The notes: generated from the sequence alone by a model not told the origin. Shown: positions 28,233 through 39,906, counted from the stretch's first letter. The stretch: 64,000 nt of DNA from Ewingella sp. CoE-038-23 (GCF_040419245.1 NZ_JAZHOH010000001.1:4402001-4466000); one strand, 5' to 3'. Translations and numbers: made by a program.

Positions 28233-28771
28233 GGTAATGCTACCAACTTGCTGATTTAGTGTATGATGGTGGTTTTGAGGTGCTCCAGTGGCTTCCATCT
28301 CCATCAGCTGTCCCTCCTGCTCAGCTACTGAAGGCATGGTGCGTAACGGTAAAAGTACTGCCGGACATCAGCGCTATATCTGCTCTCACTGCCGTAAAAC
28401 ATGGCAGCTACAGTTCACTTACACCGCCTCTCAGGCAGCAGTCGGTAAACTCACGCATACAACCGGGCAGTGACGTCATTGTCTGCGCTGAAATGGATGA
28501 ACAGTGGGGCTACGTCGGCGCTAAATCACGCAAGCGCTGGTTGTTTTACGCGTATGACAGGATACGGAGGACGGTTGTGGCGCACGTATTCGGTGAACGC
28601 ACGTTGGCCACGCTGGAGCGTCTTCCGGGCCTGCTGTCGGCCTTTGAGGTCGTGGTATGGATGACGGATGACTGGCCGCTTTATGAATCACGCCTGAAGG
28701 GAGAACTACATGACAAAGTCATTGGACATTATCTGAACATAAAACACTACCAGTAAGTTGGAGTCATTACC
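28233..28771 (+). mobile_element. Internally deleted IS1 (539 bp)
   Basis: Both IS1 ends are present (GGTAATGCTACCAACTTGC... and ...GGAGTCATTACC), but 229 bp are missing. One deletion joins the end of insA to the middle of insB (after ACCGCCTCTCAG), the other removes the insB 3' part (GGAGAACTACATG). No target duplication: flanks are CAAATTACT and CCTCAATCA. It cannot make transposase but could move in trans. It joins chromosomal to plasmid-type DNA. Confidence 0.9.
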
Positions 28772-28958
28772 CCTCAATCAAACGTGAGAAGTCGTCACCT
28801 TTAAAACTGGTCACATTTTCAATACCCAGATCGGAAGCAGACTGGTTGATAGTCTCTACCGCATAGAACTTTGCACCAGTCAGGCGCGGGGCTAACAGGT
28901 AAGATGAAATTAAGGTTTTACGAACACTGCCACTGTAATTAATTACCGCTACTTTCAT
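28772..28958 (-). pseudogene. stbB: StbB-like plasmid stability ATPase, N-terminal fragment
   Basis: About 62 residues (MKVAVINYSGSVRKTLISSYLLAPRL) resembling the start of StbB, a P-loop protein of the R388-type stb operon; the rest is cut off by IS1. The P-loop reads SGSVRKTL where SGNVGKTT would be expected, losing a conserved glycine. It follows stbA after 8 bp on the same strand. Confidence 0.65.
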
Positions 28959-28966
28959 AAATCACC

Positions 28967-29353
28967 TCAGAATTTTTTGTTGAACTTCTTAGGGTCGAAA
29001 TTCTCACCGATTTTCTTGAAGAATTCTTTATCAATAATGCCGGGACTCTCTGCTTTTTTACTTTCCTGCGCTTCAGGCTCAGACGGTTGTGTATTGTGCA
29101 ATACACTTTCCGCTGCACCCTTCGCGCTACTCTTATCATGTGTATTGTGCAATACATTTTTTCGGTTTTGCCGCGTTCTATACAGTGCCATCTCAAGCCC
29201 TTTGGCTGTTACCGAAAAGCTGTATTCGCTGTCGAGGATTTCAGCAATTTCATGCCGCGTTAGCCCTCTGTCCAGCCAGTTCTCGATTTCATTTAGGCGC
29301 AATCTGACAGCAGCCGATAAGTTGCGGGGTTTCAGATCTGCTGGTTTATTCAT
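28967..29353 (-). CDS. stbA: StbA-like plasmid stability DNA-binding protein
   Basis: 128 aa, starting MNKPADLKPRNLSAAVRLRLNEIENW, with an N-terminal helix-turn-helix (HEIAEILDSEYSFSVTAKGLEMAL) and a lysine-rich C-terminus. Size, order before stbB and the 11-bp repeat array directly upstream match StbA of R388-like plasmids, which binds such repeats and keeps low-copy plasmids stable. The family match is from memory of the operon pattern, not a search. Confidence 0.6.
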   Translation of the reverse strand: MNKPADLKPRNLSAAVRLRLNEIENWLDRGLTRHEIAEILDSEYSFSVTAKGLEMALYRTRQNRKNVLHNTHDKSSAKGAAESVLHNTQPSEPEAQESKKAESPGIIDKEFFKKIGENFDPKKFNKKF

Positions 29354-29415
29354 AACCCCCTCCGTTGTATGAAAATGACTCTACAACACTCGTAAGAAGG
29401 GGTCAATCGAGTTTT

Positions 29416-29560
29416 GTAGTTTATCTGTAGTTTTATTGTAGTCTATTTGTAGTCTGTCACGTTTTTTGTAGTTTATTTGTAGTTTTATTGTAGTCTATTT
29501 GTAGTCTTACAACACTAAGGCAAAACGTTTTTTGTAGTTTATCTGTAGTTTATCTGTAGT
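29416..29560 (-). repeat. Eleven GTAGT boxes at 11-bp spacing (stb centromere-like array)
   Basis: GTAGT occurs at 29416, 29427, 29438 and 29449; at 29468, 29479, 29490 and 29501; and at 29534, 29545 and 29556. Each group has an exact 11-bp period (unit like TTTGTAGTTTA), giving a 4+4+3 arrangement. This phased array upstream of stbA is the layout of StbA-binding direct repeats. Confidence 0.8.
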
Positions 29561-29573
29561 TTTTGGTTGCTCA

Positions 29574-29717
29574 GATGGTCATGCAAGCATGACCATCAAA
29601 GAATAGGACGCTTTTTAGCCAAATGCCCCTTAACCTACGGAGATCGCCCTACCAAAAAAAGATGATTTTTTATCCCTTAACCTGCTATACACCTAACGCA
29701 GCGTGATAAATCACGCT
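29574..29717. other. Two perfect inverted repeats beside the stb array, possible oriT remnant
   Basis: GATGGTCATGC-AA-GCATGACCATC at 29574-29597 and AGCGTGAT-AA-ATCACGCT at 29700-29717. In R388-type plasmids the transfer origin lies next to stb. No relaxase gene is present here and I could not identify a nic site. The remaining stretch to 29901 is AT-rich with no gene. Confidence 0.35.
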
Positions 29718-29901
29718 ATCACACTGATTTAAAAGGAAAAAAACAAAATTTAGCCATGCTGCGGTATTACCCAGGTATTACAAATCCAATCTAAATTACT
29801 GATTTAAATAACTTTTTATTTATTACTTTGGTAATACTATGATTTCACCGTATTAGACACCCTTTTTTCGTTTAAAAAATGCACAAATTGAGGACTGAAT
29901 G

Positions 29902-30290
29902 GGCTTTGTTGAATAAATCGAACTTTTGCTGAGTTGAAGGATCAGATCACGCATCTTCCCGACAACGCAGACCGTTCCGTGGCAAAGCAAAAGTTCAAAA
30001 TCACCAACTGGCCCACCTACAATAAAGCCCTCATCAACCGTGGCTCCATAACTTTCTGGCTGGATGATGAAGCTATTCAGGCCTGGTATGAGTCAGCAAC
30101 ACCTTCTTCACGAGGCAGACCTCAGCGCTATTCTGACCTTGCCATCACGACTGTGCTGGTCATTAAACGCGTATTCAGGCTGACCCTGCGCGCTGCGCAG
30201 GGCTTTATTGATTCCATTTTTTCTCTGATGAACGTTCCGCTACGCTGCCCGGATTACAGCTGTGTCAGCAGGCGGGCAAAGTCGGTTAAT
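29902..30290 (+). mobile_element. IS903-type (IS5 family) element, left fragment
   Basis: Starts with the terminal GGCTTTGTTGAATAAATC and encodes the first roughly 115 residues of the IS903-type transposase ([15 protein letters not shown]...), identical in sequence to the copy at 60469. It stops abruptly after AAGTCGGTTAA, where unrelated DNA begins. The remaining two thirds are lost. Confidence 0.9.
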
Positions 30291-31796
<1,506 letters not shown>

Positions 31797-31804
31797 CCAC
31801 TACA

Positions 31805-32425
31805 GTACGTGGGGGTATCAATAAAGTGGCTGACCTGAAAGGGAAAACCATCAGTGTCGATGCACCAGGAACCTCCTCCTATTTTCTGCTGGCCTGGATC
31901 CTCGATAAAAACGGCATGACGATGAAAGACGTCAAACTGGCAACCCTGGGGCCGGATGCCGCCGCTCATGCCTTTATTGCCGGGCAGAACGATGCCGCTG
32001 TGACGTACGAGCCGTATCTCTCCACCATCCGCCAAAGCCCGGACAAAGGCAAAATTCTGACCACCACACTGGATTATCCCATGGTGATGGACACCCTGGG
32101 TTGTACGCCATCCTGGCTGGATAAAAACCCCAAAGCGGCTCAGGCACTGGTAAATAGCTACTTTGAAGCCCTGGATATGATCAAAAAAGATCCGGATAAA
32201 GCCAATGAGATTATGGGGGCGGCGGTCAAAGAAACCGGCAAACAGTTTGCTGAAGAGTCCAGCTATCTGCGCTGGCAAGACCGTGATGCGAACAAGAAGT
32301 TCTTCAGTGGCGAGATTGTCACCTTTACCAACGAAGCGGCGCGTTTGCTGACGGAAATGAAAATCCTGCATAAAACGCCGGATATTAATACGTTGTATGA
32401 CGCGAAGTATGTGACTCAGCCATGA
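31805..32425 (+). pseudogene. ABC transporter substrate-binding protein, 5' end lost
   Basis: The last 206 residues of a periplasmic binding protein of the SsuA/TauA/ThiY type (VADLKGKTISVDAPGTSSYFLLAWIL ... AGQNDAAVTYEPYLS). The signal peptide and first lobe are missing, replaced by the IS3-family end. It heads a permease-ATPase set, so this importer is probably inactive unless another binding protein serves it. Substrate unknown; the neighbouring hut-like genes suggest an imidazole compound. Confidence 0.85.
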
Positions 32426-32436
32426 AGGACCACAAG

Positions 32437-33318
32437 ATGAACAGTCCTGTCAGTCAGGCCGCGGAATTTCCCGCCAGTACGCAGTCAGTTTTACGTGAGC
32501 CGGCGCCTCTGCCGGCAAGTAAAAAGGTCTGGCACAACCCGATGATGGTGCCACTGCGCCCCGTGGCGTCCCGTCATCGCTGGTTTTTGGGCTTCTGCTT
32601 TTTTGTGCTGTTTTTCGCGCTGTGGGCGCTGGTGACTTTTACCGGGCTGGTGTCGCCGACATTCCTTGCCAGTCCGGCCAGTATGTTGCAGGAAGGGGGG
32701 CTGTTATTTACCGATTTTGATTTCACAACAGATATCGGTATGACGGTAATGCGTGTACTGGGCGGCTTTATTCTGGCGTGCATTATCGCCGTGCCGCTGG
32801 GTATTCTGATGGGCTCATACAAACTGATCGAAGCGTTTTTTGAGCCCTTCGTTTCGTTTTGCCGCTACCTGCCCGCATCGGCGTTTGTCCCCCTGCTTAT
32901 TCTGTGGGCAGGGATTGGCGAAATGCAAAAAATACTGGTGATCTTTATCGGTTCGTTCTTTCAGATAACCCTGATGGTTGCGGTGGCTGTCGGCGCGGCG
33001 CGGCGCGATCTGGTGGAAGCGGCGTATACCCTTGGCGCGACCAACAAGAGCGTGGTGCGTCGGGTGATAATCCCCGGGGCGGCGCCGGAAATTGCGGAAC
33101 TGCTGCGCCTGGTGCTGGGCTGGGCATGGACCTATGTCATCGTGGCGGAACTGATTGGTTCATCCAGCGGGATAGGTCACATGATTGTCAATAGCCAGGC
33201 GTTACTCAATACCGGGCAAATGATTTTCGGCATTATCGTGATTGGCTGCATTGGATTGCTGTCTGATCTGTTGTTTAAAGCGGTGAATCGCCGCCTGTTT
33301 GTATGGAGTTCGCTGTGA
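32437..33318 (+). CDS. ABC transporter permease (SsuC/TauC type)
   Basis: 293 aa with about six membrane helices and the EAA loop region (DLVEAAYTLGATNKSVVRRVIIPGAAPEI) that contacts the ATPase. The ATG at 32437 has AAGGACC upstream and gives a plausible cytosolic N-terminus; an ATG five codons earlier is possible. It overlaps the ATPase start by one base (ATGA). Confidence 0.88.
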   Translation: MNSPVSQAAEFPASTQSVLREPAPLPASKKVWHNPMMVPLRPVASRHRWFLGFCFFVLFFALWALVTFTGLVSPTFLASPASMLQEGGLLFTDFDFTTDIGMTVMRVLGGFILACIIAVPLGILMGSYKLIEAFFEPFVSFCRYLPASAFVPLLILWAGIGEMQKILVIFIGSFFQITLMVAVAVGAARRDLVEAAYTLGATNKSVVRRVIIPGAAPEIAELLRLVLGWAWTYVIVAELIGSSSGIGHMIVNSQALLNTGQMIFGIIVIGCIGLLSDLLFKAVNRRLFVWSSL

Positions 33319-34103
33319 TGAGCTATCCGAAGCTGAGTGTTCGCCAGGTGGAACGCGTCTTCAGTGGCCCGAAAGGCGAGAAGACCCAGGCATTACTGCC
33401 CGTGGATTATCAGGTCAATGAGAACGACTTTATTACCATTCTCGGGCCTTCCGGGTGCGGTAAATCCACACTTTTACGCATTGTTGCCGGGCTGGATCAG
33501 CCCACCCGCGGCGAGGTCTGGCTGGATGGCGTGCTGGTCGATGGTCCGGGCGCGGATCGCGGCATGGTATTCCAGAGTTACACACTGTTCCCCTGGTTGA
33601 CGGTTGAGCAGAATATCTGCTTTGGCCTACAGGAACGCGGCGTGAGTAAAGCGGCACAAAAAGAGCGCAGCGACTACTTTATTAATAAGGTCGGTTTACG
33701 TGGGTTTGAGCAGCATTTCCCCCGTCAGTTGTCCGGCGGTATGCAACAGCGCACAGCCATTGCCCGCGCCCTGGCCAACGACCCGAAAATTCTGCTGATG
33801 GATGAACCTTTCGGCGCACTGGATAACCAGACGCGCGTCATGATGCAGGAACTGTTGTTGTCGATATGGGAATCTTCCCGCAAAACAGTCCTGTTTGTGA
33901 CCCACGATATTGATGAGGCCATTTTTATGGCCAATAAAGTGGCGATTTTCAGTGCGCGCCCCGGGCGAATCAAAACGGAAGTGGCGGTAGATTTTCCGCA
34001 CCCGCGTGATTATACCCTGAAAACATCACCAGAATTTATGGCATTGAAGGCGCGTATCACGGAAGAAATTCGTACGGAAACCCTGCAAACCATCGATCAC
34101 TAA
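33318..34103 (+). CDS. ABC transporter ATP-binding protein (SsuB/TauB type)
   Basis: 261 aa. Walker A GPSGCGKSTLL, signature LSGGMQQRTAIARAL, Walker B ILLMDEPFGALD and the switch histidine FVTHDID are all intact. It energises uptake through the preceding permease. Start ATG at 33318 coupled to the permease stop. Confidence 0.92.
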   Translation: MSYPKLSVRQVERVFSGPKGEKTQALLPVDYQVNENDFITILGPSGCGKSTLLRIVAGLDQPTRGEVWLDGVLVDGPGADRGMVFQSYTLFPWLTVEQNICFGLQERGVSKAAQKERSDYFINKVGLRGFEQHFPRQLSGGMQQRTAIARALANDPKILLMDEPFGALDNQTRVMMQELLLSIWESSRKTVLFVTHDIDEAIFMANKVAIFSARPGRIKTEVAVDFPHPRDYTLKTSPEFMALKARITEEIRTETLQTIDH

Positions 34104-34161
34104 GTTCGCGGTATGCAGCGCAGTTAATCATGTTTTAGCGTGAGTCAGGTTGTGCATAAAC

Positions 34162-34184
34162 ACCCGGTGTTACACCGGGTTTAC
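34162..34184 (+). terminator. Hairpin between the ABC genes and hutH
   Basis: ACCCGGTG-TTA-CACCGGGT followed by TTACTT, a weak T-rich tail. It may partly terminate the ABC operon before hutH. Confidence 0.5.
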
Positions 34185-34217
34185 TTCCCGTTTTACTTGT
34201 ATATACAGGAATAGATT

Positions 34218-35768
34218 ATGGCTGCTTCATCCACCGATTACACCCTTTGCCGCCTGCAACCCGGGCATGTCCATTTGCCCATGTTGCGACAAATATACCA
34301 GGGTAATGTCCGCCTTGCGCTGGCCGAAGAGGCCCGTGCCGATGTGCTGGCCTCCCAGGAAACAGTCACCCGCATTGTGGCATCGGGAAACGTGGTGTAC
34401 GGCATTAATACCGGGTTTGGCAAACTGGCGCAAACCCGTATTCCGGCGGAACGTCTGACCGAACTGCAACGAAACCTGGTGCTGTCCCACAGTGTGGGCA
34501 CAGGCAAAAACCTGGCGGATAACGTTGTTCGCCTGGTGATGGCGACGAAAATTCTCAGCCTCTCCCGGGGTCATTCCGGTATTCGTATTGAGGTGATTGA
34601 TGCACTGATAACGTTATTTAATGCGGGTGTGTACCCCTGTATTCCGGAAAAAGGATCCGTCGGCGCTTCGGGCGACCTGGCGCCGCTGGCGCATTTGTCA
34701 TTGATGCTGATTGGCGAAGGGCAGGTGACACTGGGTGGCGAAACGATGTCCGCGGTTGAAGGCCTGGCTGCCGCAGGGCTGAGCCCCTTTGAACTTGGGC
34801 CGAAAGAAGGTCTGGCATTACTTAACGGCACCCAGGTATCGACATCCCTCGCGTTGTCAGGTTTGTTTGAAGCAGAACGGGTGTTTTCCGCAGGCCTGGT
34901 GGCCGGGGCATTATCACTGGAAGCGATTAAAGGCTCAGTTAAACCGCTTGACCCGCGTATTCATGAAGCACGCGGCCAGGAAGGCCAGATTGCTGTCGCC
35001 GCTGCGCTGACGGCGATCCTGGCCGGTAGCGATATTGTGACATCCCATGCTAACTGCGGCCGGGTTCAGGACCCTTATTCCATTCGTTGTGTCCCTCAGG
35101 TTATGGGTGCCTGCCTTGATAACCTGCGACATGCGGCCCGCATTCTACGTATTGAAGCAAACGCAGCATCCGATAACCCTCTGGTTTTTGCCGAAAATGG
35201 CGACGTGATTTCTGGCGGGAATTTCCACGCAGAACCCGTGGCTTTCGCCGCGGACATCATTGCGCTGGCGGTTGCCGAAGTGGGGGCGATTTCTGAACGC
35301 AGAATGGCCTTATTGTTGGACAGCGGTTTGTCCGGCTTGCCGCCTTTCCTGGTAAACGATGGCGGCGTTAACTCCGGCTTTATGATTGCGCAGGTCACGG
35401 CCGCCGCGCTGGCATCAGAAAATAAATCGCTGGCACATCCGGGCAGTGTCGACAGCCTGCCCACCTCCGCCAATCAGGAAGATCACGTTTCAATGGCGAC
35501 CTATGCCGCCCGCCGTCTGGGCAATATGTGTTTTAACACCAGTGTGGTTGTCGGTATCGAAGCCATGGCCGCTGCCCAGGGACTTGATTTTCATCGTCCG
35601 TTGCAAAGTTCCGCCACACTGGAAAGCGAAATGAAGGCGATTCGGCAACATGTCGCTTTTCTCGAAAAAGATCGTCTGATGGCGCCGGATGTCGAAATGA
35701 TGCGTTTGTGGGCGTCCCGTGAACACTGGCCTGCGGCCATTGAAGCATTACTGCCGAGCTTTGCCTGA
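34218..35768 (+). CDS. hutH: Histidine ammonia-lyase
   Basis: 516 aa. The MIO cofactor triad Ala150-Ser151-Gly152 lies in [17 protein letters not shown], and the catalytic tyrosine is in [17 protein letters not shown]. It removes ammonia from histidine to give urocanate. Length matches the family (about 510 aa). It leads a run hutH-hutU-aminotransferase-hydroxyacid dehydrogenase-HcxA-like gene; hutI, hutG and the hutC repressor are absent here. Confidence 0.95.
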   Translation: MAASSTDYTLCRLQPGHVHLPMLRQIYQGNVRLALAEEARADVLASQETVTRIVASGNVVYGINTGFGKLAQTRIPAERLTELQRNLVLSHSVGTGKNLADNVVRLVMATKILSLSRGHSGIRIEVIDALITLFNAGVYPCIPEKGSVGASGDLAPLAHLSLMLIGEGQVTLGGETMSAVEGLAAAGLSPFELGPKEGLALLNGTQVSTSLALSGLFEAERVFSAGLVAGALSLEAIKGSVKPLDPRIHEARGQEGQIAVAAALTAILAGSDIVTSHANCGRVQDPYSIRCVPQVMGACLDNLRHAARILRIEANAASDNPLVFAENGDVISGGNFHAEPVAFAADIIALAVAEVGAISERRMALLLDSGLSGLPPFLVNDGGVNSGFMIAQVTAAALASENKSLAHPGSVDSLPTSANQEDHVSMATYAARRLGNMCFNTSVVVGIEAMAAAQGLDFHRPLQSSATLESEMKAIRQHVAFLEKDRLMAPDVEMMRLWASREHWPAAIEALLPSFA

Positions 35769-35811
35769 TAACGCTTTACATAAATTTCATTTTTTATAGA
35801 AGGATATGACC

Positions 35812-37494
35812 ATGAACGCGCCACAGAAAAATGCCGCCGCCCATGTCGTTCGCGCTCCCCAGGGAACAGCGCTGAGTTGTCAAAACTGGTTGATCGAAGC
35901 GGCTTATCGCATGATCCAAAACAACCTTGACCCCGATGTTGCCGAACGCCCGGAAGACCTGGTGGTCTATGGCGGTATTGGTAAAGCCGCCCGCAACTGG
36001 CCTGCCTTCGAAGCCATTCTGGACAGCCTGCGGGCGTTGCGTGAAGACGAAACCCTGCTGGTACAGTCCGGTAAGCCGGTCGGTGTTTTTCGCACCCATA
36101 CCAATGCGCCGCGCGTGTTGATTGCTAACTCCAATATTGTGCCGCACTGGGCCCACTGGGACCACTTTCACGAACTGGATAAAGCGGGCCTGATGATGTA
36201 CGGCCAGATGACAGCAGGCTCCTGGATTTACATTGGTGCGCAGGGCATTGTGCAGGGGACGTATGAAACTTTTGCCGAAGCGGGCCGACAGCACTACAAC
36301 GGCGACCTGCGGGGCAAATGGATTCTGACGGCAGGGCTTGGTGGTATGGGCGGCGCCCAACCGCTGGCTGGCGTGCTGGCAGGGGCCTGCGTCCTGGCCA
36401 TTGAATGCCAGGAATCCCACATTGATTTCCGTCTGCGTACCCGTTATGTGGACTATAAGACCCGCAGCCTCGATGAGGCGCTGGCGATGATTGAAAAAGC
36501 CTGTGCGGAGAAAAAAGCCATCTCTGTCGGCCTGCTGGGCAATGCCGCTGAGTTGATGCCGCAACTGGCGGCGCGGGCAAAAGCGGGTGGCCTGCGTCCG
36601 GATATTGTGACCGATCAGACCTCCGCTCATGATCCGCTTAATGGCTATCTGCCGGAAGGCTGGAGCCTGGAAAAATGGCAGGCCGCCCGTCAGTCAGATC
36701 CGCAATCCGTGGTGAAAGCCGCCCGCGCTTCTATGGCAAAACATGTCCAGGCCATGCTCGATTTTCACCATATGGGGATCCCCACCGTCGATTACGGCAA
36801 CAATATCCGCCAGGTCGCCAAAGAAGAGGGCGTTGAAAACGCCTTTGATTTCCCGGGTTTTGTCCCGGCCTACATCCGCCCGCTGTTCTGTGAAGGCAAA
36901 GGGCCATTCCGTTGGGTTGCCCTTTCCGGCGACCCGGAAGATATCTATAAGACCGACGCGAAACTCAAAGAACTCTTCCCGGACAACACCAATCTGATCA
37001 ACTGGCTGGACATGGCGCGTGAGCGCATTGCCTTCCAGGGGCTGCCTGCGCGTATTTGCTGGCTGGGCCTGGGTGAACGTCACCGCGCCGGGCTGGCGTT
37101 TAACGAAATGGTGCGTAACTGCGAACTGAAAGCGCCGATTGTTATTGGCCGTGATCATCTGGATACGGGGTCAGTGGCATCGCCGAACCGTGAAACCGAA
37201 GCGATGAAAGATGGCTCTGATGCGGTATCCGACTGGCCATTACTCAATGCATTGCTCAATACCGCCGGGGGTGCCACCTGGGTCAGTCTGCACCATGGTG
37301 GCGGTGTTGGCATGGGCTTTTCACAACATGCCGGGATGGTGATTGTGTGCGATGGCACTGAAGATGCCGATGCCCGACTGGCGCGTGTGCTGTGGAACGA
37401 CCCTGCCACCGGGGTGATGCGCCATGCGGATGCTGGCTATGAACAGGCAAAAGCCTGTGCTGAACGTCATCATTTGAATTTGCCGATGATCTGA
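35812..37494 (+). CDS. hutU: Urocanate hydratase
   Basis: 560 aa, the usual size, with the NAD-binding glycine-rich stretch [17 protein letters not shown] and the conserved [23 protein letters not shown] region. It converts urocanate to 4-imidazolone-5-propionate. The ATG at 35812 has AGGAT eight bases upstream; one at 35806 is closer to the RBS and less likely. Product should pass to HutI, which is not encoded in this window. Confidence 0.95.
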   Translation: MNAPQKNAAAHVVRAPQGTALSCQNWLIEAAYRMIQNNLDPDVAERPEDLVVYGGIGKAARNWPAFEAILDSLRALREDETLLVQSGKPVGVFRTHTNAPRVLIANSNIVPHWAHWDHFHELDKAGLMMYGQMTAGSWIYIGAQGIVQGTYETFAEAGRQHYNGDLRGKWILTAGLGGMGGAQPLAGVLAGACVLAIECQESHIDFRLRTRYVDYKTRSLDEALAMIEKACAEKKAISVGLLGNAAELMPQLAARAKAGGLRPDIVTDQTSAHDPLNGYLPEGWSLEKWQAARQSDPQSVVKAARASMAKHVQAMLDFHHMGIPTVDYGNNIRQVAKEEGVENAFDFPGFVPAYIRPLFCEGKGPFRWVALSGDPEDIYKTDAKLKELFPDNTNLINWLDMARERIAFQGLPARICWLGLGERHRAGLAFNEMVRNCELKAPIVIGRDHLDTGSVASPNRETEAMKDGSDAVSDWPLLNALLNTAGGATWVSLHHGGGVGMGFSQHAGMVIVCDGTEDADARLARVLWNDPATGVMRHADAGYEQAKACAERHHLNLPMI

Positions 37495-37552
37495 TGCCTG
37501 AATGCCGGATGGCCTGGTGTTGTGCCTCCGGCGTTTTTTTGAGGGATATGCA

Positions 37553-38719
37553 ATGGCTTCTGATGTAGCAGTTTCCAGTTCACTTGTTGATTCACAACAG
37601 CAGATACTGAAAAACCTCGCCAGGCCCACAGCGCGGTCATTAAGCCTGTATAACGCCGGGTTGTCGGCGGAAGCGGTACGACAGCAATATGGGTTGAGCC
37701 ATATCGCCAAACTGGCCAGTAATGAAAATCCGCTGGGCGCCAGCCCGCAGGTCATCGCGGCACTGCAGGCGGATGCCGGTTTCAGCGCAGTCTATTCGGA
37801 TGCTGCCAGTACAGCGCTGCGCGATGCGCTGGCAACGTATACCGGTGTGCAGGCCGGGAATATTGTTATCGGGAATGGTTCAGAAGATATCCTGCATATG
37901 CTGGCACTGGCCTTTCTCAACCCCGGGGACCGCGTGGTCACATTGCGACCTTCATTTGGTCTGCATGAGATTTTCCCGCGCATGATGGGCGCGGACGTCA
38001 CCCTGGTTGACGTGAATAAGCAGCATCAGTTCGATATCGCCGCCTGGACTCAGGCACTTTCGATGCCCGCCAAAATGGTGATTTTCAGCAACCCGTCGAA
38101 TCCCGTGGGCTGCATGCTCGACAATGCAGGTTTTGAGCGCATCATCGCCGCGGCACCTCAGGACTGTGTGCTGGTGATTGATGAGGCCTATTTCGAATAT
38201 TGCCGGAACAACCCGGATTATCCGGACAGCCAGCGTGTGCTGGCCGCGCAGTCGCGCCCCTGGATTGTGCTGCGTACTTTTTCGAAAGCCTACGGCCTGG
38301 CGGGATTGCGGGTGGGCTATGGCTTAGCCAGTCACCCTGAACTGGTCAATCTGCTCAATCGCGTTCGCACACCGTTTAATATTAACCGTTCGGCACAAGC
38401 GGCGGCCGTGGTAGCTCTGGGGGATCAGCAACATGTTAATGACAGCATTGCGCTGGTCAGTGCGCAGCGCGACATGATGTCGGCGCAGCTCACGGCGCTG
38501 GGTTTCCGCGTTGCGCCATCCTGCGCCAACTTCCTGTTTTTTGACTGCGGGCAGCCTGCGGCAGAACTGGCGCAGCGTCTGCTGTGCGATGGCGTCATTA
38601 TCAAGCCATGGCGGGAGAAGGGGTATGAACACTGGATCCGGGTGTCTGTGGGGAATGAACAGGATAACCAGCAGTTTATTCGGAGCCTGAAACGTATCCT
38701 GGCGGAGGATGCCGCGTGA
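37553..38719 (+). CDS. HisC-like PLP aminotransferase
   Basis: 388 aa, fold-type I aminotransferase of the histidinol-phosphate aminotransferase group. Motifs: KLASNENPLG, YSDAAS (where YPD is typical), NPSNPVG, VIDEAYFEY and the PLP lysine in RTFSKAYGLAGLRVGYG. Next to hutH it most plausibly interconverts imidazole-pyruvate and histidine; biosynthetic HisC activity is an alternative but his biosynthesis genes are absent. The ATG at 37553 has GAGGGATATGCA upstream. The next gene overlaps by four bases. Confidence 0.8.
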   Translation: MASDVAVSSSLVDSQQQILKNLARPTARSLSLYNAGLSAEAVRQQYGLSHIAKLASNENPLGASPQVIAALQADAGFSAVYSDAASTALRDALATYTGVQAGNIVIGNGSEDILHMLALAFLNPGDRVVTLRPSFGLHEIFPRMMGADVTLVDVNKQHQFDIAAWTQALSMPAKMVIFSNPSNPVGCMLDNAGFERIIAAAPQDCVLVIDEAYFEYCRNNPDYPDSQRVLAAQSRPWIVLRTFSKAYGLAGLRVGYGLASHPELVNLLNRVRTPFNINRSAQAAAVVALGDQQHVNDSIALVSAQRDMMSAQLTALGFRVAPSCANFLFFDCGQPAAELAQRLLCDGVIIKPWREKGYEHWIRVSVGNEQDNQQFIRSLKRILAEDAA

Positions 38720-39873
38720 CAGTGTTGAACATTGATGATTTACGTCGGCAGGCAAAGCGCACGCTTCCCCGTTTTGCTTTCAGTTATCTGGAGGGTGGGG
38801 CCGATGATGAACAAACGTTACAGGATAATCGCCGTGTTTTCGGCCGCTGGCGCTTTATTCCCCCTGTGCTGACAGATGCTACGCAACGGGATTTATCCGT
38901 CACGCTGTGTGGACAGAAGCTGGCTGCGCCCTTGTTTATCGCCCCGACAGGCTACAACGGCATGCTGCGGTTTGGCGCAGATGTGATGCTGGCGCGGGCC
39001 GCCAGAGAGGCGGGCATCGGCTATATACAGAGTACGGTTTCGACGGCCTCCATTGAAGAGATCGCCGCAGAAAACATTCCCCGACACTGGTTCCAGCTCT
39101 ATGTGCTGAAAGACCGCGCCGTCACGACAGGGTTACTGACCCGGGCCCGGGCGGCGGGTTGTACGACCCTGGTGGTTTCTGTGGATGCGGTGCACTTTGG
39201 CAACCGTGAAAAGGACAAACGGAATTACCGACGGCCCATGGAACTATCTCTGCCGAGCATGCTGGACATTGCGATGCATCCCGGCTGGGTGTGGCGAGCC
39301 ATCAGGCCCGCAGGCATCCCTGGCTTTGGCAACCTGAAATCTTATGTTCCGGCTGACAAACAACGAGGCGCAGGTGGCGCGAGCTATTTTGCCGAACAGA
39401 TGGATACCCACCTGGACTGGGCCACACTGCACTGGATCCGCACACAGTGGTCAGGTCCCCTGTTAATTAAAGGTATCCTGGCGCCTGAAGATGCCCGGCG
39501 CGCTTTTGCCGCGGGCGTGGATGGCATTGTGTTATCAAACCATGGCGGGCGACAACTGGACGGTTCAGTCAGCCCCATGGAAGTACTGCAGGAGATTCGT
39601 CAGTGCTGCGGTCCTGATGCTGTCATCCTTATCGACAGTGGATTTCGCCGTGGCACCGATGTGGTGAAAGCACTGGCGCTGGGCGCGAATGGCGTGCTGA
39701 TTGGCCGACCTGTGCTCTATGGCGTCGCTGCCTTTGGTGAGGCGGGTGCGAAACAAGCGCTGAACATTATTTTGCAGGAGATGGATCGCACGCTGGCGCA
39801 ACTGGGATGCACTTCGATTGCCCAGTTAGGGCCGCATTTGCTGCGTTTTCAGCCTGCTATGGCGGGGTTTTAA
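38716..39873 (+). CDS. FMN-dependent 2-hydroxyacid dehydrogenase/oxidase
   Basis: 385 aa, (S)-2-hydroxyacid oxidase family (LldD/glycolate oxidase fold). FMN- and substrate-binding residues are in SYLEGGADDEQT, FIAPTGYNGML, FQLYVLKDR and the active-site histidine/arginine motif SNHGGRQLDG, with DSGFRRGTDVVKAL near the end. It starts with GTG overlapping the aminotransferase stop (GTGA), implying a linked role. Lactate is the best-known substrate; in this context imidazole-lactate is a reasonable alternative, giving imidazole-pyruvate for the aminotransferase. Confidence 0.85.
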   Translation: MTVLNIDDLRRQAKRTLPRFAFSYLEGGADDEQTLQDNRRVFGRWRFIPPVLTDATQRDLSVTLCGQKLAAPLFIAPTGYNGMLRFGADVMLARAAREAGIGYIQSTVSTASIEEIAAENIPRHWFQLYVLKDRAVTTGLLTRARAAGCTTLVVSVDAVHFGNREKDKRNYRRPMELSLPSMLDIAMHPGWVWRAIRPAGIPGFGNLKSYVPADKQRGAGGASYFAEQMDTHLDWATLHWIRTQWSGPLLIKGILAPEDARRAFAAGVDGIVLSNHGGRQLDGSVSPMEVLQEIRQCCGPDAVILIDSGFRRGTDVVKALALGANGVLIGRPVLYGVAAFGEAGAKQALNIILQEMDRTLAQLGCTSIAQLGPHLLRFQPAMAGF

Positions 39874-39906
39874 TATGTACACCATCGTTATCACGGAGCA
39901 TCAGTT

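Noticed and set aside
28259-28756. 165-aa frame in the shortened IS1 as a functional transposase
   Set aside because: It is an out-of-frame fusion across two internal deletions lacking the conserved insB 3' part.
29416-29560. CRISPR-like short repeats
   Set aside because: Eleven-bp period with no spacers; better explained as protein-binding repeats.
37553-38719. Biosynthetic hisC
   Set aside because: No other his biosynthesis genes are near, while hutH and hutU are directly upstream; a catabolic role is more likely though not proven.
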